From Thiomicrorhabdus xiamenensis (lineage in GTDB: Bacteria; Pseudomonadota; Gammaproteobacteria; Thiomicrospirales; Thiomicrospiraceae): a stretch of 64,000 nucleotides of DNA. Below, piece after piece: positions 37,780 to 49,079 of the stretch; within the stretch, counting starts at the first letter, position 1, and every line of letters starts with the position of its first letter. A program made the translations under genes and the position numbers. The notes under the pieces were generated by a model that was not told where the DNA came from, searched no databases, and saw nothing but the letters and a program-made list of their open reading frames with translations. The stretch is from contig NZ_CP054020.1 of NCBI RefSeq assembly GCF_013282625.1, positions 930,001 through 994,000 on the forward strand. The letters are read 5' to 3'.

Positions 37780-37813
37780 ACTATGTATAAAGACTAGATG
37801 AGGTTGCAAACCA

Positions 37814-38170
37814 ATGCTAGAAAATTATCTTCCCGTCCTGGTATTTATTGTCCTGGGCATTCTGTTTGGCGTCGGGCCGATTTTAGTAGGTTATCTATTG
37901 GGGCCGCAAAAGCCTGATGCCGAGAAGAACTCTCCATACGAGTGTGGTTTCGAAGCTTTTGAAGATGCCCGTATGAAGTTCGACGTTCGTTTCTATTTAG
38001 TCGCGATCCTGTTCATTATTTTCGATTTGGAAATCGCGTTTCTATTCCCATGGGCGATTGTATTGGAAGAGGTGGGAACCTTTGGTTTACTTGCGATGGC
38101 GGCTTTCCTGTCATTGCTGGTTATCGGCTTTATCTATGAATGGAAAAAAGGAGCGCTGGAATGGGAGTAG
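37814..38170 (+). CDS. nuoA: NADH-quinone oxidoreductase subunit A
   Basis: 118 residues with three TM helices; part of the membrane arm at the quinone-site junction. The conserved loop [13 protein letters not shown] carries the family Cys of the TM1-2 loop. First gene of a complete 14-gene complex I operon. Its last 10 nt overlap nuoB. Confidence 0.96.
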   Translation: MLENYLPVLVFIVLGILFGVGPILVGYLLGPQKPDAEKNSPYECGFEAFEDARMKFDVRFYLVAILFIIFDLEIAFLFPWAIVLEEVGTFGLLAMAAFLSLLVIGFIYEWKKGALEWE

Positions 38171-38637
38171 AAGGCGTTTTAAAAGAAGGTGTTGTTACCA
38201 CCTCTGCGGATAAATTGATTAACTGGGCTAGAACCGGTTCTCTATGGCCAATGACTTTCGGGCTTGCCTGTTGTGCGGTTGAAATGATGCATGCCGGTGC
38301 GTCGCGTTACGATCTTGACCGTTTCGGGATTATCTTCCGTCCGTCGCCACGTCAGTCCGATGTCATGATCGTAGCCGGTACTCTGGTTAACAAAATGGCA
38401 CCGGCATTGCGTAAAGTTTACGACCAGATGGCCGAGCCGCGTTGGGTTATCTCAATGGGTTCATGTGCCAACGGTGGTGGTTATTACCACTATTCGTACT
38501 CGGTAGTTCGCGGTTGTGACCGTATCGTACCGGTCGATGTCTATGTGCCGGGCTGTCCGCCGACGGCTGAAGCACTGTTGTACGGAATTGTTCAGTTGCA
38601 GAACAAGATTAAACGTACCAATACCATCGCCCGATAA
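38161..38637 (+). CDS. nuoB: NADH-quinone oxidoreductase subunit B
   Basis: 158 residues; carries the N2 [4Fe-4S] cluster that hands electrons to quinone. Ligand motifs [13 protein letters not shown] (tandem Cys), [11 protein letters not shown] and [17 protein letters not shown] 38161, preceded by GGAG, overlaps the end of nuoA by 10 nt. A longer in-frame start at 38140 would lie deeper in nuoA. Confidence 0.96.
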   Translation: MGVEGVLKEGVVTTSADKLINWARTGSLWPMTFGLACCAVEMMHAGASRYDLDRFGIIFRPSPRQSDVMIVAGTLVNKMAPALRKVYDQMAEPRWVISMGSCANGGGYYHYSYSVVRGCDRIVPVDVYVPGCPPTAEALLYGIVQLQNKIKRTNTIAR

Positions 38638-38643
38638 GCATAA

Positions 38644-39330
38644 ATGGACCGAAGAATGAAACAGTCAGTACTTGATTTACAAACCCGCGTTAATGATGTC
38701 TTAGGCGATATGTTGGCTTCCTCTACGGTTGCACTGGATGAACTGACTATCGAATTGCCAGCGGATAAAGCGTTTGCGGGTCTGAAAAAGTGTCGTGATG
38801 AGCTGGGATTCGAGCAGCTGATCGATCTGTGCGGAGTGGATTACCTTGATTACGGTAAAGCGAACTGGGAAACCATGAAGGCTCCGAATAGTGGTTTCAG
38901 CCGCGGCGTATTCGATTTCGCCGAAGATGAGACCGAAGAAGAACATCTGCAGATGGAACGTCGCTTTGCCGCGGTCTACCACTTGTTGTCCATTCAGAAC
39001 AACGTCCGTCTGCGCGTAAAGGTTTTTGCACCGGATACGCAGTTACCGGTTGTCGATAGTGTGATCGATATCTGGAGTGTGGCTAACTGGTTCGAACGTG
39101 AAGCGTTTGATCTGTACGGCATTCTGTTTAAAGGCCACCCTGATCTGCGCCGAATCCTGACAGATTACGGTTTTGTCGGCCACCCGCTTAGAAAAGATTT
39201 CCCTCTAACCGGGCATGTTGAAATGCGTTATGACGCAGAAAAGGCGCGTGTCGTCTATGAGCCGGTTTCGATTGAAAACCGTGTAAATGTGCCGCGTGTA
39301 ATCCGTCATAAGACACCAGCGAAAGCTTAA
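38644..39330 (+). CDS. nuoC: NADH-quinone oxidoreductase subunit C
   Basis: 228 residues; 30-kDa-type subunit of the peripheral arm. The family signature is [20 protein letters not shown], followed by [14 protein letters not shown]. NuoC and NuoD are separate genes here, unlike the fused NuoCD of E. coli. ATG 38644 is used; ATG 38656 four codons later is also possible. Confidence 0.95.
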   Translation: MDRRMKQSVLDLQTRVNDVLGDMLASSTVALDELTIELPADKAFAGLKKCRDELGFEQLIDLCGVDYLDYGKANWETMKAPNSGFSRGVFDFAEDETEEEHLQMERRFAAVYHLLSIQNNVRLRVKVFAPDTQLPVVDSVIDIWSVANWFEREAFDLYGILFKGHPDLRRILTDYGFVGHPLRKDFPLTGHVEMRYDAEKARVVYEPVSIENRVNVPRVIRHKTPAKA

Positions 39331-39342
39331 TAGGAAGCTGTT

Positions 39343-40596
39343 ATGCCTGAAATTCGTAACTATACTCTTAACTTTGGCCCTCAACACCCGTCCGCGCACG
39401 GGGTTTTGCGTTTGGTATTGGAATTGGACGGGGAAACCGTCGTCCGTTCCGATCCGCATATCGGTCTTCTGCACCGCGGTACCGAAAAACTGGCCGAGTT
39501 CAAACCTTACAACCAGTCGATCGGTTATATGGACCGTCTTGACTATGTTTCCATGATGGCCAACGAACACGGCTATGTCATGGCGATTGAAAAGATGCTG
39601 GGTGTTGAAGTACCTGAGCGTGCGCAGTATATCCGTGTCATGTTCGATGAAATCACCCGTGTCCTGAACCACTTGATGTGGCTTGGTGCGCACGCTCTGG
39701 ATATCGGTGCCATGACGGTATTCCTTTATGCCTTCCGTGAACGTGAAGACCTAATGGACTGCTATGAAGCTGTTTCCGGTGCCCGTATGCATGCCACTTA
39801 CTATCGTCCGGGCGGTGTTTACCGTGATCTTCCGGATACGATGGCAAAATACACTGAATCAAAATGGCGCAAAGGCAAAGAGTTGGATCGCCTGAATGAA
39901 ACGCGTGAAGGCTCATTGCTGGATTTCATTGAAGCCTTTACCGAACGTTTCCCTGGGTACGTAGATGAATATGAAACGCTGTTGACTGATAACCGTATCT
40001 GGAAACAGCGTACCGTTGATATCGGTATTGTTTCTCCTGAGCGTGCACTTCAGCTTGGCTTTACCGGTCCGATGCTGCGTGGTTCCGGGATTGCCTGGGA
40101 TCTGCGTAAAAAGCAGCCGTACGAAGTCTACGACAAAATGGAATTCGATATTCCGGTCGGCAAAACCGGTGACTGCTACGACCGCTATCTGGTACGTGTG
40201 GCAGAAATGCGCGAATCGAACAAGATCATCAAACAGTGTGTGAAATGGCTGAAAGAAAATGATGGTCCGGTCATGAGTTCCGACCATAAGGTTGCACCTC
40301 CGGCCCGAGAGGACGCCAAGTCGAACATGGAAGCTCTGATTCACCACTTTAAACTGTTTACCGAAGGTTACAGCATTCCTGCTTCGGAAGCTTATGCTGC
40401 TGTCGAACACCCGAAAGGGGAGTTCGGTATCTATCTGGTGTCTGACGGCGCCAACAAACCATACCGTATGAAAGTCCGTGCACCGGGCTTCCCGCATCTG
40501 GCCTCGCTGGATGAAATGGTTAAGGGGCATATGATTGCTGATGTGGTATCGATTATCGGTACCCAAGATATTGTATTTGGAGAAATCGATCGATGA
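39343..40596 (+). CDS. nuoD: NADH-quinone oxidoreductase subunit D
   Basis: 417 residues; 49-kDa-type subunit that forms the quinone pocket with NuoB. N-terminal [14 protein letters not shown] and [10 protein letters not shown] contain the conserved quinone-site His; the C-terminal [14 protein letters not shown] is canonical. AGGAAG ribosome-binding site. Its stop overlaps nuoE by ATGA. Confidence 0.97.
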   Translation: MPEIRNYTLNFGPQHPSAHGVLRLVLELDGETVVRSDPHIGLLHRGTEKLAEFKPYNQSIGYMDRLDYVSMMANEHGYVMAIEKMLGVEVPERAQYIRVMFDEITRVLNHLMWLGAHALDIGAMTVFLYAFREREDLMDCYEAVSGARMHATYYRPGGVYRDLPDTMAKYTESKWRKGKELDRLNETREGSLLDFIEAFTERFPGYVDEYETLLTDNRIWKQRTVDIGIVSPERALQLGFTGPMLRGSGIAWDLRKKQPYEVYDKMEFDIPVGKTGDCYDRYLVRVAEMRESNKIIKQCVKWLKENDGPVMSSDHKVAPPAREDAKSNMEALIHHFKLFTEGYSIPASEAYAAVEHPKGEFGIYLVSDGANKPYRMKVRAPGFPHLASLDEMVKGHMIADVVSIIGTQDIVFGEIDR

Positions 40597-41084
40597 GTAC
40601 CAAGACATCAATGATTCAAGGGGATGTTAAAAAACGCATTGATACTTGGATTGCCAATTATCCGGAAGATCAGCGCCAGTCTGCAACTATGCCGGCGTTG
40701 CGTATCGTGCAGGAAGCCAACGGTGGTCATCTGACGACCGAGTTGATGGATGAAATCGCCGAGTACCTTGGTGTTGCGCCGATCGCCGTTTATGAAGTGG
40801 CGACTTTCTATGGAAACTACAACCATCAGCCGGTTGGTAAACATCAGATTAACTGGTGTAACTCGATCTCATGCTACCTGCGTGGTGGTGAAGAGTTGCG
40901 TGCCAAGCTGGAACAGAAACTAGGCGTTAAGCCGGGCGAAGTGACTGCCGACGGTAAATTTTCGATCAAGAAGGTTGAATGTCTTGGTGCTTGCGGTGGC
41001 GCTCCAATGTGTAAGATCGGCAAGACATACCATGAGAATCTGGACGAAGAGTCTCTGTTTAAAATTTTAGACGAGTTGGAGTAA
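40593..41084 (+). CDS. nuoE: NADH-quinone oxidoreductase subunit E
   Basis: 163 residues; thioredoxin-like 24-kDa-type subunit with the N1a [2Fe-2S] cluster. Ligand pairs CNSISC and CLGAC are visible near 90 and 132. Overlaps nuoD by 4 nt (ATGA). Part of the NADH-input module with NuoF and NuoG. Confidence 0.95.
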   Translation: MSTKTSMIQGDVKKRIDTWIANYPEDQRQSATMPALRIVQEANGGHLTTELMDEIAEYLGVAPIAVYEVATFYGNYNHQPVGKHQINWCNSISCYLRGGEELRAKLEQKLGVKPGEVTADGKFSIKKVECLGACGGAPMCKIGKTYHENLDEESLFKILDELE

Positions 41085-41088
41085 GCCG

Positions 41089-42369
41089 ATGGTTCATCAA
41101 AATGAAAACTGTTTTCGTCTTAACCACTTAGAGCGCTCATATGACATCGATGTGTATATGGCAAACGGTGGTTATGAAGTGTGGAAGAAGGTTCTGTCAG
41201 GTGAACTTGAGCCAGCTGAAATCATCGAAGAAGTCAAAGCTTCTAATATCCGTGGACGCGGTGGTGCCGGTTTCCCTACCGGTTTGAAGTGGAGCTTCAT
41301 GAACCGTACTGCACCTGGTCAGAAATACATCGTCTGTAATTCGGACGAGGGTGAGCCTGGAACCTTTAAAGACCGTGATATTCACCGTTATAACCCGCAT
41401 GCGCTGGTTGAAGGGATGATGATTGCCGGTTATGTCATCGGTGCATCACAGGGTTACAACTATATCCGCGGTGAATTCTGGGAACCGTATCAGGTTTTCA
41501 AAAAAGCGATTGAACAGGCGCGCGAAGCGGGTCTGCTAGGCAAGAATATTTTGGATTCGGGTTGGGATTTCGACCTGCACGTTCACTTGGGTGCCGGTGC
41601 CTATATCTGTGGTGAAGAAACCGCATTGCTCGAATCGATCGAAGGTAAAAAAGGTCAGCCGCGCTTTAAGCCGCCTTTCCCGGCGAGCTACGGCCTATAT
41701 GGCAAGCCGACGACTATTAATAACACTGAAACCTTGGCGTCCATCCCAATGATCTTGGCGAAGGGCGGCAAGTGGTTCAATGACCTAGGCGTTAAGAACG
41801 CCGGTGGAACCAAACTGTACTCGGTATCCGGACATGTTAACAATCCGGGTAATTTCGAGGTACGCATGGGTACGCCATTCAAAGATCTTCTTGATCTTGC
41901 TGGTGGCGTATGGAACGACCGCAAGCTGAAGTGTGTTATCCCGGGTGGGGCTTCAACGGCACTGATCCCGGCGGAAAAAGCGTTGGAAATGAATATGGAT
42001 TACGATTCGATCGCCAACGCCGGTTCATTCCTTGGTGCGGGATCGATGATCGTGATGGATGAAACCACCGATATCGTTAAGGTTTGTCAGAACCTATCGC
42101 ACTTCTACTGGGATGAATCCTGCGGTCAATGTACCCCATGCCGTGAAGGTACAGGTTGGTTGATGCGTGTTCTGAACCGCATCATCGAAGGGAAGGGACG
42201 TCCAGAAGACATTGCAGCCCTTAAAGATGTTTCAGGCAAAATCATGGGTAACGTTATCTGTGGTCTAGGGGATGCGGCAACCATCGCATTGGCCTCGGCT
42301 GTGGATCTCTACGAACATGAATTTATGCACTATATTGAGCACGGTTGCAGCATTTACGACCGTGTATAA
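41089..42369 (+). CDS. nuoF: NADH-quinone oxidoreductase subunit F
   Basis: 426 residues; 51-kDa-type subunit that binds NADH and [18 protein letters not shown] (FMN/NADH loop), [14 protein letters not shown], and the N3 [4Fe-4S] ligands in [12 protein letters not shown] with the final Cys in ICGLGDAA. All present at the normal spacing. Confidence 0.97.
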   Translation: MVHQNENCFRLNHLERSYDIDVYMANGGYEVWKKVLSGELEPAEIIEEVKASNIRGRGGAGFPTGLKWSFMNRTAPGQKYIVCNSDEGEPGTFKDRDIHRYNPHALVEGMMIAGYVIGASQGYNYIRGEFWEPYQVFKKAIEQAREAGLLGKNILDSGWDFDLHVHLGAGAYICGEETALLESIEGKKGQPRFKPPFPASYGLYGKPTTINNTETLASIPMILAKGGKWFNDLGVKNAGGTKLYSVSGHVNNPGNFEVRMGTPFKDLLDLAGGVWNDRKLKCVIPGGASTALIPAEKALEMNMDYDSIANAGSFLGAGSMIVMDETTDIVKVCQNLSHFYWDESCGQCTPCREGTGWLMRVLNRIIEGKGRPEDIAALKDVSGKIMGNVICGLGDAATIALASAVDLYEHEFMHYIEHGCSIYDRV

Positions 42370-42424
42370 GCGGTCTGAGTTGTTTTGGGCTACGCCAACC
42401 AAATCAAATTTAGGTTAAAGAACT

Positions 42425-44527
42425 ATGGTAAAAGTTGAAATAAACGGACAAGTTATCGAGGCCAGAGAAGGCGACATGCTGATTGATGTCGCTGATAACG
42501 CTGAAATTCCGATTCCCCGTTTTTGTTACCACAAAAAGCTTTCTATTGCGGCAAACTGCCGTATGTGTCTTGTGGACGTTGAAGGTGCCTGGAAACCACT
42601 TCCGGCTTGTGCTACTCCGGTAACCGATGGAATGGTTGTGCGCACAAATTCGCCTAAGGCGATTGCGGCACAGAAATCGGTCATGGAATTTTTGCTCATC
42701 AACCACCCGCTGGATTGTCCTATTTGTGACCAGGGTGGTGAGTGTGAGCTTCAAGATGTGGCGATGGACTACGGTGAAGATGTTTCCCGTTACGCCGAAG
42801 CCAAGCGTGTGGTTGGCGACAAGAACGCCGGCCCGCTAATCAGCACTGATATGACCCGTTGTATCCACTGTACACGTTGTGTGCGTTTCGGTCAGGAAGT
42901 GGCCGGGATGATGGAATTGGGTGCAACCGGACGTTCAGAATGGATGGAAATCGGTACCTATGTCGAGAAATCAATCGATTCGGAAATGTCGGGGAATATG
43001 ATTGACCTGTGTCCGGTCGGTGCTCTGACGTCCAAACCGTTCCGTTACAAGACCCGTACCTGGGAACTGAAAGCGCATAAGGCCGTTGCTGGTCACGATT
43101 CAATCGGTTCCAACATTCAGGTACACACCAAAGACAGTAAAGTGATGCGCGTTGTCCCAAGCGAGAATGAAGCGATCAATGAAGTATGGCTGTCTGACCG
43201 CGATCGTTTCGCTTATGAAGGAATGATCAGTGACGAACGTCTGACTCAGCCGATGATCAAAGTCAACGGCAAGTGGCAGGCGACTGACTGGGAAAGCGCA
43301 TTGGAGTTTGCAGTCGAAGGGCTGAAAAACGTTGCCGACGCTTCTCAGGAGGTCGGTGTTCTGGCGTCAGCCAATTCAACTCTTGAAGAGTTGCATTTGC
43401 TGCAGAAACTGGCGCGCGGTATGGGTGTTGAAAATATTGATTTCCGTACCCGTCAGGTGGATTTCTCTGCCGATGCGCACGATTTCCATACGCCGTCACT
43501 GGAGATGCCGATTGCCGAGGTTGAACAGCTAAATGCGGTTGCCGTGGTGGGGTCTTACTTGCGTAAAGAGTTGCCTCTTCTGAACCTTCGTGTACGTAAA
43601 GCGACCTTGAATGGCGCTAACGTTATCGCGGTCAATCCGCAGGCTTACAAGTTTAATTATGACTTGAACGACATCAGCGATGATGCCGGGATGGTCGCTA
43701 ATTTGGCGGGAATGGCCAAAGCGGCTGCGGAGATTAAAGGTGACTCGGATGCCTTCTTGGCGGACGTTACCGCCAGCGATGTGCAAAAAGCAGCGGCTCA
43801 AAGCCTAATTGACGGGAACAAATCTGCGGTTATGGTTGGACAGATTGCTCAGAACCATCCGGATTATGCGTTGATCTGTAAACTGGCCGCGAGTCTGGCG
43901 AAAAACACAGATTCTTCATTGAATATTCTGCCGATGCAGGCGAATGAAGTGGGTGCTTATCTGGTTAACTTCTTGCCGATGAAAGGCAAAAATGCCGCAC
44001 AGATGGCACAGGGAATGGATGCATTCCTGACACTGAATGTTGAGCCGGAAGACTTTTCTGATTCTACTCAGGCGTCGCAGGCGATGGCTAAGGCTAAATT
44101 TGTTGTCAGCATGAGCTTATTCGATTCTGAAGCACAGCGTGACTATGCGGATGTCCTGCTACCGATCGCTTCCTATGCGGAAACGGCCGGTACTTTCGTT
44201 AACCTTAACGGCCTGAAACAGTCTTTCAAAATGGCTGCCGAACCTGTAGGTGATGCCAAAGCGGCATGGAAAGTATTGCGCGTCATGGGCAATATGCTGA
44301 ACCTGAGTGGTTTTGACTACACCCATAGCAATGAAGTCCTGCGCGAAGTGTTGGATAACAGCGGTTCAAGCGTTGCATTCTCCAAACTGGATGCGTCTAT
44401 GACGACAGTAAATAATGACGGCAAAGTGAAACTGGTATCTCCGTATCAGATGGATGCTTTGGTTCGTAGAGCGCCATCTCTGCAGAAAACGCCGGATGCT
44501 AATGTAGAAACGATGGTGAGAGGATAA
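42425..44527 (+). CDS. nuoG: NADH-quinone oxidoreductase subunit G
   Basis: 700 residues, shorter than the ~908 of E. coli NuoG. N-terminal [2Fe-2S] ferredoxin domain ([15 protein letters not shown]), His-Cys3 [4Fe-4S] and N4/N5 ligands ([29 protein letters not shown]), then a molybdopterin-oxidoreductase-like fold that has lost its cofactor role. The extra N7 cluster of E. coli NuoG seems absent: the aligned stretch reads [14 protein letters not shown] without Cys. The C-terminal half is less conserved, as is usual for this family. Confidence 0.94.
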   Translation: MVKVEINGQVIEAREGDMLIDVADNAEIPIPRFCYHKKLSIAANCRMCLVDVEGAWKPLPACATPVTDGMVVRTNSPKAIAAQKSVMEFLLINHPLDCPICDQGGECELQDVAMDYGEDVSRYAEAKRVVGDKNAGPLISTDMTRCIHCTRCVRFGQEVAGMMELGATGRSEWMEIGTYVEKSIDSEMSGNMIDLCPVGALTSKPFRYKTRTWELKAHKAVAGHDSIGSNIQVHTKDSKVMRVVPSENEAINEVWLSDRDRFAYEGMISDERLTQPMIKVNGKWQATDWESALEFAVEGLKNVADASQEVGVLASANSTLEELHLLQKLARGMGVENIDFRTRQVDFSADAHDFHTPSLEMPIAEVEQLNAVAVVGSYLRKELPLLNLRVRKATLNGANVIAVNPQAYKFNYDLNDISDDAGMVANLAGMAKAAAEIKGDSDAFLADVTASDVQKAAAQSLIDGNKSAVMVGQIAQNHPDYALICKLAASLAKNTDSSLNILPMQANEVGAYLVNFLPMKGKNAAQMAQGMDAFLTLNVEPEDFSDSTQASQAMAKAKFVVSMSLFDSEAQRDYADVLLPIASYAETAGTFVNLNGLKQSFKMAAEPVGDAKAAWKVLRVMGNMLNLSGFDYTHSNEVLREVLDNSGSSVAFSKLDASMTTVNNDGKVKLVSPYQMDALVRRAPSLQKTPDANVETMVRG

Positions 44528-44532
44528 GATTG

Positions 44533-45594
44533 ATGTTTGATGCGATCCAAGCTTTTTTATCTGGCTTCTTATACGAGTGGTTAGCCATCACCATTACTCT
44601 GGTACTGCAAGCGGTAGCGGTTATTCTGCCGATTATGCTGGTAGTGGCCTGGTTGACTTACGCCGAGCGGAAGGTCATCGGTTATATGCAGGTACGTATG
44701 GGGCCGAACCGTGTCGGTCCGATCGGTCTGCTGCAGCCGATTGCCGATGCTTTGAAATTGATGACCAAAGAGGTCATTTTCCCGGCTCAGTCGAATAAGT
44801 ACCTGTTTATCCTCGCGCCGATCCTGGCGATTGCTCCGGCAGTTGCCGCTTATGCGGTTATTCCGTTCAGTGACGGTGTCGTTGTTACCGATATTAACGC
44901 CGGTGTGCTGTACGTTCTGGCGGTTTCGTCGATTCTTGTTTACGGTACGGTTGTAGCGGGTTGGGCGTCTAACTCGAAATACGCTTTCTTGGGTGCCTTG
45001 CGTGGTTCTGCACAGAAGATTTCTTATGAAATCGCGATGGGCTTCGCTTTGGTTACCGTTTTGATGATTGCCGGTACCATGAACCTGACCGAGATTGTTA
45101 ACAATCAGCAAGGCGGAATTCTTAACTGGTACCTGTTGCCTCTATTGCCGATGTTCTTTGTCTATTTCATCTCCGGACTGGCTGAAACCAACCGTACGCC
45201 TTTCGATGTTATCGAAGGGGAAGCGGAAATCGTTGCCGGTTTCCACGTTGATTATTCCGGTATGACGTTCGGTGTCTTCATGCTGGCGGAATACGCCATG
45301 ATGATCCTGATCTCCTTTATGGCGTCGATTATGTTCCTTGGCGGCTGGTTGTCACCGTTTGAAGGTATTCCGCTTCTGGAAACACTATTCTCTTGGGTTC
45401 CGCAGCTGGCTTGGCTGTCGATCAAGGTAGCACTTCTGCTGTTTGTATTCTTGTGGCTACGTGCAACTTTCCCTCGTTACCGTTATGACCAATTGATGCG
45501 TCTGGGTTGGAAAGTGCTGATTCCATTAACCATTGTCTGGGTATTCGTAGTTGGCGCTATGAAGTACTTTGATTTTGGTCCATGGTTTAACTAA
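44533..45594 (+). CDS. nuoH: NADH-quinone oxidoreductase subunit H
   Basis: 353 residues with about eight TM helices; forms the quinone entry channel. Family blocks [24 protein letters not shown] and [19 protein letters not shown] are present (quinone-site loop). ATG 44533 is used; a TTG at 44530 is one codon longer. Confidence 0.96.
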   Translation: MFDAIQAFLSGFLYEWLAITITLVLQAVAVILPIMLVVAWLTYAERKVIGYMQVRMGPNRVGPIGLLQPIADALKLMTKEVIFPAQSNKYLFILAPILAIAPAVAAYAVIPFSDGVVVTDINAGVLYVLAVSSILVYGTVVAGWASNSKYAFLGALRGSAQKISYEIAMGFALVTVLMIAGTMNLTEIVNNQQGGILNWYLLPLLPMFFVYFISGLAETNRTPFDVIEGEAEIVAGFHVDYSGMTFGVFMLAEYAMMILISFMASIMFLGGWLSPFEGIPLLETLFSWVPQLAWLSIKVALLLFVFLWLRATFPRYRYDQLMRLGWKVLIPLTIVWVFVVGAMKYFDFGPWFN

Positions 45595-45605
45595 TAGAGG
45601 GTGAC

Positions 45606-46097
45606 ATGGGTAAATTTCTAAAACATCAAATTAAGACCTGGGGTCTTACTGAGTTATTCAAAGGTTTATCAGTTACCGGTAAGTACTTGTTTAAAAAGAA
45701 GATTACGGTCCGTTATCCGGAAGAGAAAACACCGTTGTCTCCGCGTTTCCGTGGACACCACGCTTTGCGTCGCTACGAAAACGGCGAAGAGCGTTGTATC
45801 GCTTGTAAATTGTGCGAAGCGGTCTGCCCTGCGAATGCAATTACTATCGAATCGGAAGAGCGCGAAGACGGTACCCGCCGTACCACTCAGTATGACATTG
45901 ATATGTTTAAGTGCATCTATTGCGGTTTCTGTGAAGAAGCTTGCCCGGTAGATGCGATTGTTGAAACCCGTGTGTTTGAGTATGAGTTCCATGAACGTGG
46001 TCCGCATATCCGTACCAAGGAAGATCTCCTTGCCTTCGGTGATCAACACGAAGCGCAGATTGCCGCCGACCGTGCAGCAGATGCGAAATATCGTTAA
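45606..46097 (+). CDS. nuoI: NADH-quinone oxidoreductase subunit I
   Basis: 163 residues; 8Fe ferredoxin-like subunit with N6a and N6b clusters. Two CxxCxxCxxxCP sets are clear: [12 protein letters not shown] and [12 protein letters not shown]. The N-terminus is amphipathic as in the family. AGAGGGTGAC ribosome-binding region. Confidence 0.97.
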   Translation: MGKFLKHQIKTWGLTELFKGLSVTGKYLFKKKITVRYPEEKTPLSPRFRGHHALRRYENGEERCIACKLCEAVCPANAITIESEEREDGTRRTTQYDIDMFKCIYCGFCEEACPVDAIVETRVFEYEFHERGPHIRTKEDLLAFGDQHEAQIAADRAADAKYR

Positions 46098-46120
46098 TTC
46101 GAGAGTACTGAGTTATTGCT

Positions 46121-46765
46121 ATGAGCTTTGAACAATTTATTTTTTATGTGCTAGCAGCGATCGCCATTATCTCCGGATTAATGATGATTACTGTTAAGAA
46201 CCCGGTTAAGGCAGCGTTATGGCTGGTCTTGGCCTTTATCTCCACCGCTGGTCTATGGATAATGGCGCAGGCTGAATTCCTTGGTCTGGTACTGATTCTG
46301 GTGTATGTCGGTGCGGTTATGGTGCTGTTCCTGTTTGTGGTCATGATGCTGGATATCAATATGGCCATTCTTAAGGAAGGCTTTACCCGCTATCTGCCAA
46401 TCGGAGCGCTGGCCGCTATTGCGATTTTCGCTTTGATGTATATGGTCGTCGGTCCTGAGCATTTTGGTCTGGATAAGGTTGCAGCTCCAGCGGCCAAGCC
46501 GGCGGATTACAGCAATACCACCGAGATTGCGATTCCTCTGTACACAGAGCATGCTTACGCCTTTATTTTGGCGGCGGTGCTGCTTCTGGTCGGGATTGTT
46601 GCGGCAATCGCCCTGACACTGCGTCGACGTCCTAGCGGTACCGTGCTTTATCAGAATATCGAAAAGCAGAACCGTACCGAGAAATCCGAGCGTTTGGAAA
46701 TGGTCAAAATGGATGCAGTGGTTGAACAACCGGTTGCAGACGACAAGGAGGAAGAGAAAAAATGA
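46121..46765 (+). CDS. nuoJ: NADH-quinone oxidoreductase subunit J
   Basis: 214 residues with five TM helices and a charged C-terminal tail ([21 protein letters not shown]). The TM3 region [17 protein letters not shown], known for its pi-bulge and role in proton coupling, is intact. The stop overlaps nuoK by ATGA. Confidence 0.95.
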   Translation: MSFEQFIFYVLAAIAIISGLMMITVKNPVKAALWLVLAFISTAGLWIMAQAEFLGLVLILVYVGAVMVLFLFVVMMLDINMAILKEGFTRYLPIGALAAIAIFALMYMVVGPEHFGLDKVAAPAAKPADYSNTTEIAIPLYTEHAYAFILAAVLLLVGIVAAIALTLRRRPSGTVLYQNIEKQNRTEKSERLEMVKMDAVVEQPVADDKEEEKK

Positions 46766-47067
46766 TTGCGCTTTCTGACTATCTTTTATTCGGCGCAGTG
46801 CTGTTTATGATCAGCATGGCCGGTATCTTCCTTAACCGTAAAAACGTGATTGTACTTTTGATGTCGATCGAACTGCTTCTTTTGGCGGTCAATACCAATC
46901 TGGTTGCATTCTCACACTATCTGAATGATGTAACCGGACAGATTTTCGTCTTCTTCATTCTGACGGTTGCTGCTGCTGAAGCGGCGATCGGTCTGGCGAT
47001 TATCGTTCTGGTATTCCGTAACCGTAAGAGCATCAACGTTGATGACTTGGATTCACTTAAGGGGTAA
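46762..47067 (+). CDS. nuoK: NADH-quinone oxidoreductase subunit K
   Basis: 101 residues with three TM helices. The two conserved membrane Glu residues appear in [12 protein letters not shown] and [13 protein letters not shown]. Overlaps nuoJ by 4 nt; nuoL follows after 6 nt. Confidence 0.96.
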   Translation: MIALSDYLLFGAVLFMISMAGIFLNRKNVIVLLMSIELLLLAVNTNLVAFSHYLNDVTGQIFVFFILTVAAAEAAIGLAIIVLVFRNRKSINVDDLDSLKG

Positions 47068-47073
47068 GGCTGA

Positions 47074-49047
47074 ATGTTACATGAAATTTTAACAGTCATT
47101 CTGCTGGCACCTTTAGTGGGTGCCATGATTGCCGGTCTGTTTGGCCGTCAAGTAGGCCGTGCAGGAGCGCATTACTCGACTATTGCGGGTGTTGCGATCT
47201 CTGCGGTCTTGTCGTTCTATGTTTTCTGGTTGTATGTTTTCCAGGGCGCTGCAGAATATAATGCGGCGCTCTATACCTGGATGGTGTCTGACGGAATTAA
47301 TTTCCAGATCGGTTTCATGATCGACAAATTGTCGGCAACCATGATGCTGGTAGTCACTTTCGTTTCCTTGATGGTTCATATCTATACCATCGGTTATATG
47401 GATCACGATGAAGACTATTCGCATGACAACCCTTATTATCAGCGTTTCTTCTCATATATCTCGCTGTTCACCTTCTCGATGTTGTCGCTGGTTATGGCGA
47501 ACAACTTCCTGCAGCTGTTCTTCGGCTGGGAAGCGGTCGGTCTGGTTTCTTACCTGCTGATCGGTTTCTACATGAAGCGTGAATCTGCGATTCAGGCAAA
47601 CCTGAAAGCATTCCTGGTCAACCGTGTCGGTGACTTCGGTTTCATTCTGGGTATTGCGGTTGTATTTGTCTACTTCGGTACGATGGACTACAAAGAGTTC
47701 TTCGCTCAGCTGACAACTCAGAAAGACGTGATGATTGAAATCATTCCGGGTGTCGAGTGGTCGATGATCACCGTGATGTTGATTCTGCTGTTTATCGGTG
47801 CGATGGGTAAATCAGCGCAGATGCCTCTGCATGTGTGGCTGCCTGAATCGATGGAAGGCCCGACACCTATTTCGGCACTGATCCACGCGGCAACCATGGT
47901 AACCGCCGGTATCTTTATGGTGGCGCGTCTGTCTCCAGCTTATGAGTTGTCTGAAGTTGCTCTGTCAGTGGTCCTGATTACCGGTGCGCTAACCGCTTTC
48001 TTGATGGGGCTTCTTGGTCTGATCCAGAACGATATCAAGCGTGTAGTCGCCTACTCGACACTTTCTCAGTTGGGTTACATGACGGCAGCGCTTGGTGCTT
48101 CCGCTTATGCGGCCGGTATGTTCCATGTACTGACGCACGCTTTCTTTAAAGCGTTGCTGTTCCTGGCGGCGGGTTCCGTGATTATCGCAATGCACCACAT
48201 CCAGGATATCCGTCAGATGGGTGGGCTGAAAAAGTATATGCCAATTACTTACTGGTCGATGCTGATCGGTTCTCTGGCCTTGATCGGTTTCCCAGGTTTC
48301 TCTGGTTTCTTCTCGAAAGACTCAATCTTGCTGAGCTTGCAGGCTACTGATCGCTTCGGTGCTGATTTCGCCTTTATCCTGTTGATGATGGGTGTTTTCG
48401 TGACCGCTTTCTACAGCTTCCGTATGTTCTTTATCGTTTTCCATGGCGAAGAGTCTGAATACGTTAAGACGCATAAGATCAAAGAGTCTCCTTTGGTGGT
48501 AACGATTCCTCTGATTCTGTTGGCTATTCCGGCGGTATTAATGGGGCTGCCGATGATCGAGCCGATGTTGAACGGTTCTTACTTCGCTGAAGCGATTGTG
48601 ATCAAGCCTGAAAACGACACCATGATGTGGGTGTACAACAACTACTTCCACGGTGCCTTGGATATGATCATCCACTCATTCGTGACTCTGCCGGTTATTC
48701 TGGCGCTGTCCGGTGTGGCTTTGGCGTGGTTCATGTATATCAAGCAGCCTAATATTCCGGGCAAGTTGAAGCAGATGTGTCCTCGCGGTCACTATGTATT
48801 GGAAAACGCTTACGGTTTCGATCGTTTGAATGAAATCGTCTTCGTTAACGGTACCCGCAAACTGGGTCAGTTCTTCACTCGATGGGTTGATGTCAAACTG
48901 ATTGATACCGGAATGGTTACCAATACCTTTATGGCGATTGCGCACTCTGCCAACGGTCTGCGTCGTACCCAAACAGGTTATATGTATCACTATGCGTTCG
49001 TAATGATTTTCGGACTGCTGGGGATGCTGATCTGGGTATTGTGGTAA
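47074..49047 (+). CDS. nuoL: NADH-quinone oxidoreductase subunit L
   Basis: 657 residues; the distal antiporter-like proton-pumping subunit with its long lateral helix at the C-terminus. Core motifs: WEAVGLVSYLLIGF (TM5 Glu), GAMGKSAQMPLHVWLPESMEGPT split across the key TM7 Lys, and ALIHAATMVTAGIFM. Normal length. Confidence 0.96.
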   Translation: MLHEILTVILLAPLVGAMIAGLFGRQVGRAGAHYSTIAGVAISAVLSFYVFWLYVFQGAAEYNAALYTWMVSDGINFQIGFMIDKLSATMMLVVTFVSLMVHIYTIGYMDHDEDYSHDNPYYQRFFSYISLFTFSMLSLVMANNFLQLFFGWEAVGLVSYLLIGFYMKRESAIQANLKAFLVNRVGDFGFILGIAVVFVYFGTMDYKEFFAQLTTQKDVMIEIIPGVEWSMITVMLILLFIGAMGKSAQMPLHVWLPESMEGPTPISALIHAATMVTAGIFMVARLSPAYELSEVALSVVLITGALTAFLMGLLGLIQNDIKRVVAYSTLSQLGYMTAALGASAYAAGMFHVLTHAFFKALLFLAAGSVIIAMHHIQDIRQMGGLKKYMPITYWSMLIGSLALIGFPGFSGFFSKDSILLSLQATDRFGADFAFILLMMGVFVTAFYSFRMFFIVFHGEESEYVKTHKIKESPLVVTIPLILLAIPAVLMGLPMIEPMLNGSYFAEAIVIKPENDTMMWVYNNYFHGALDMIIHSFVTLPVILALSGVALAWFMYIKQPNIPGKLKQMCPRGHYVLENAYGFDRLNEIVFVNGTRKLGQFFTRWVDVKLIDTGMVTNTFMAIAHSANGLRRTQTGYMYHYAFVMIFGLLGMLIWVLW

Positions 49048-49079
49048 TTGAAGAATAATAAGAAAAGGGACTCGAGTTC

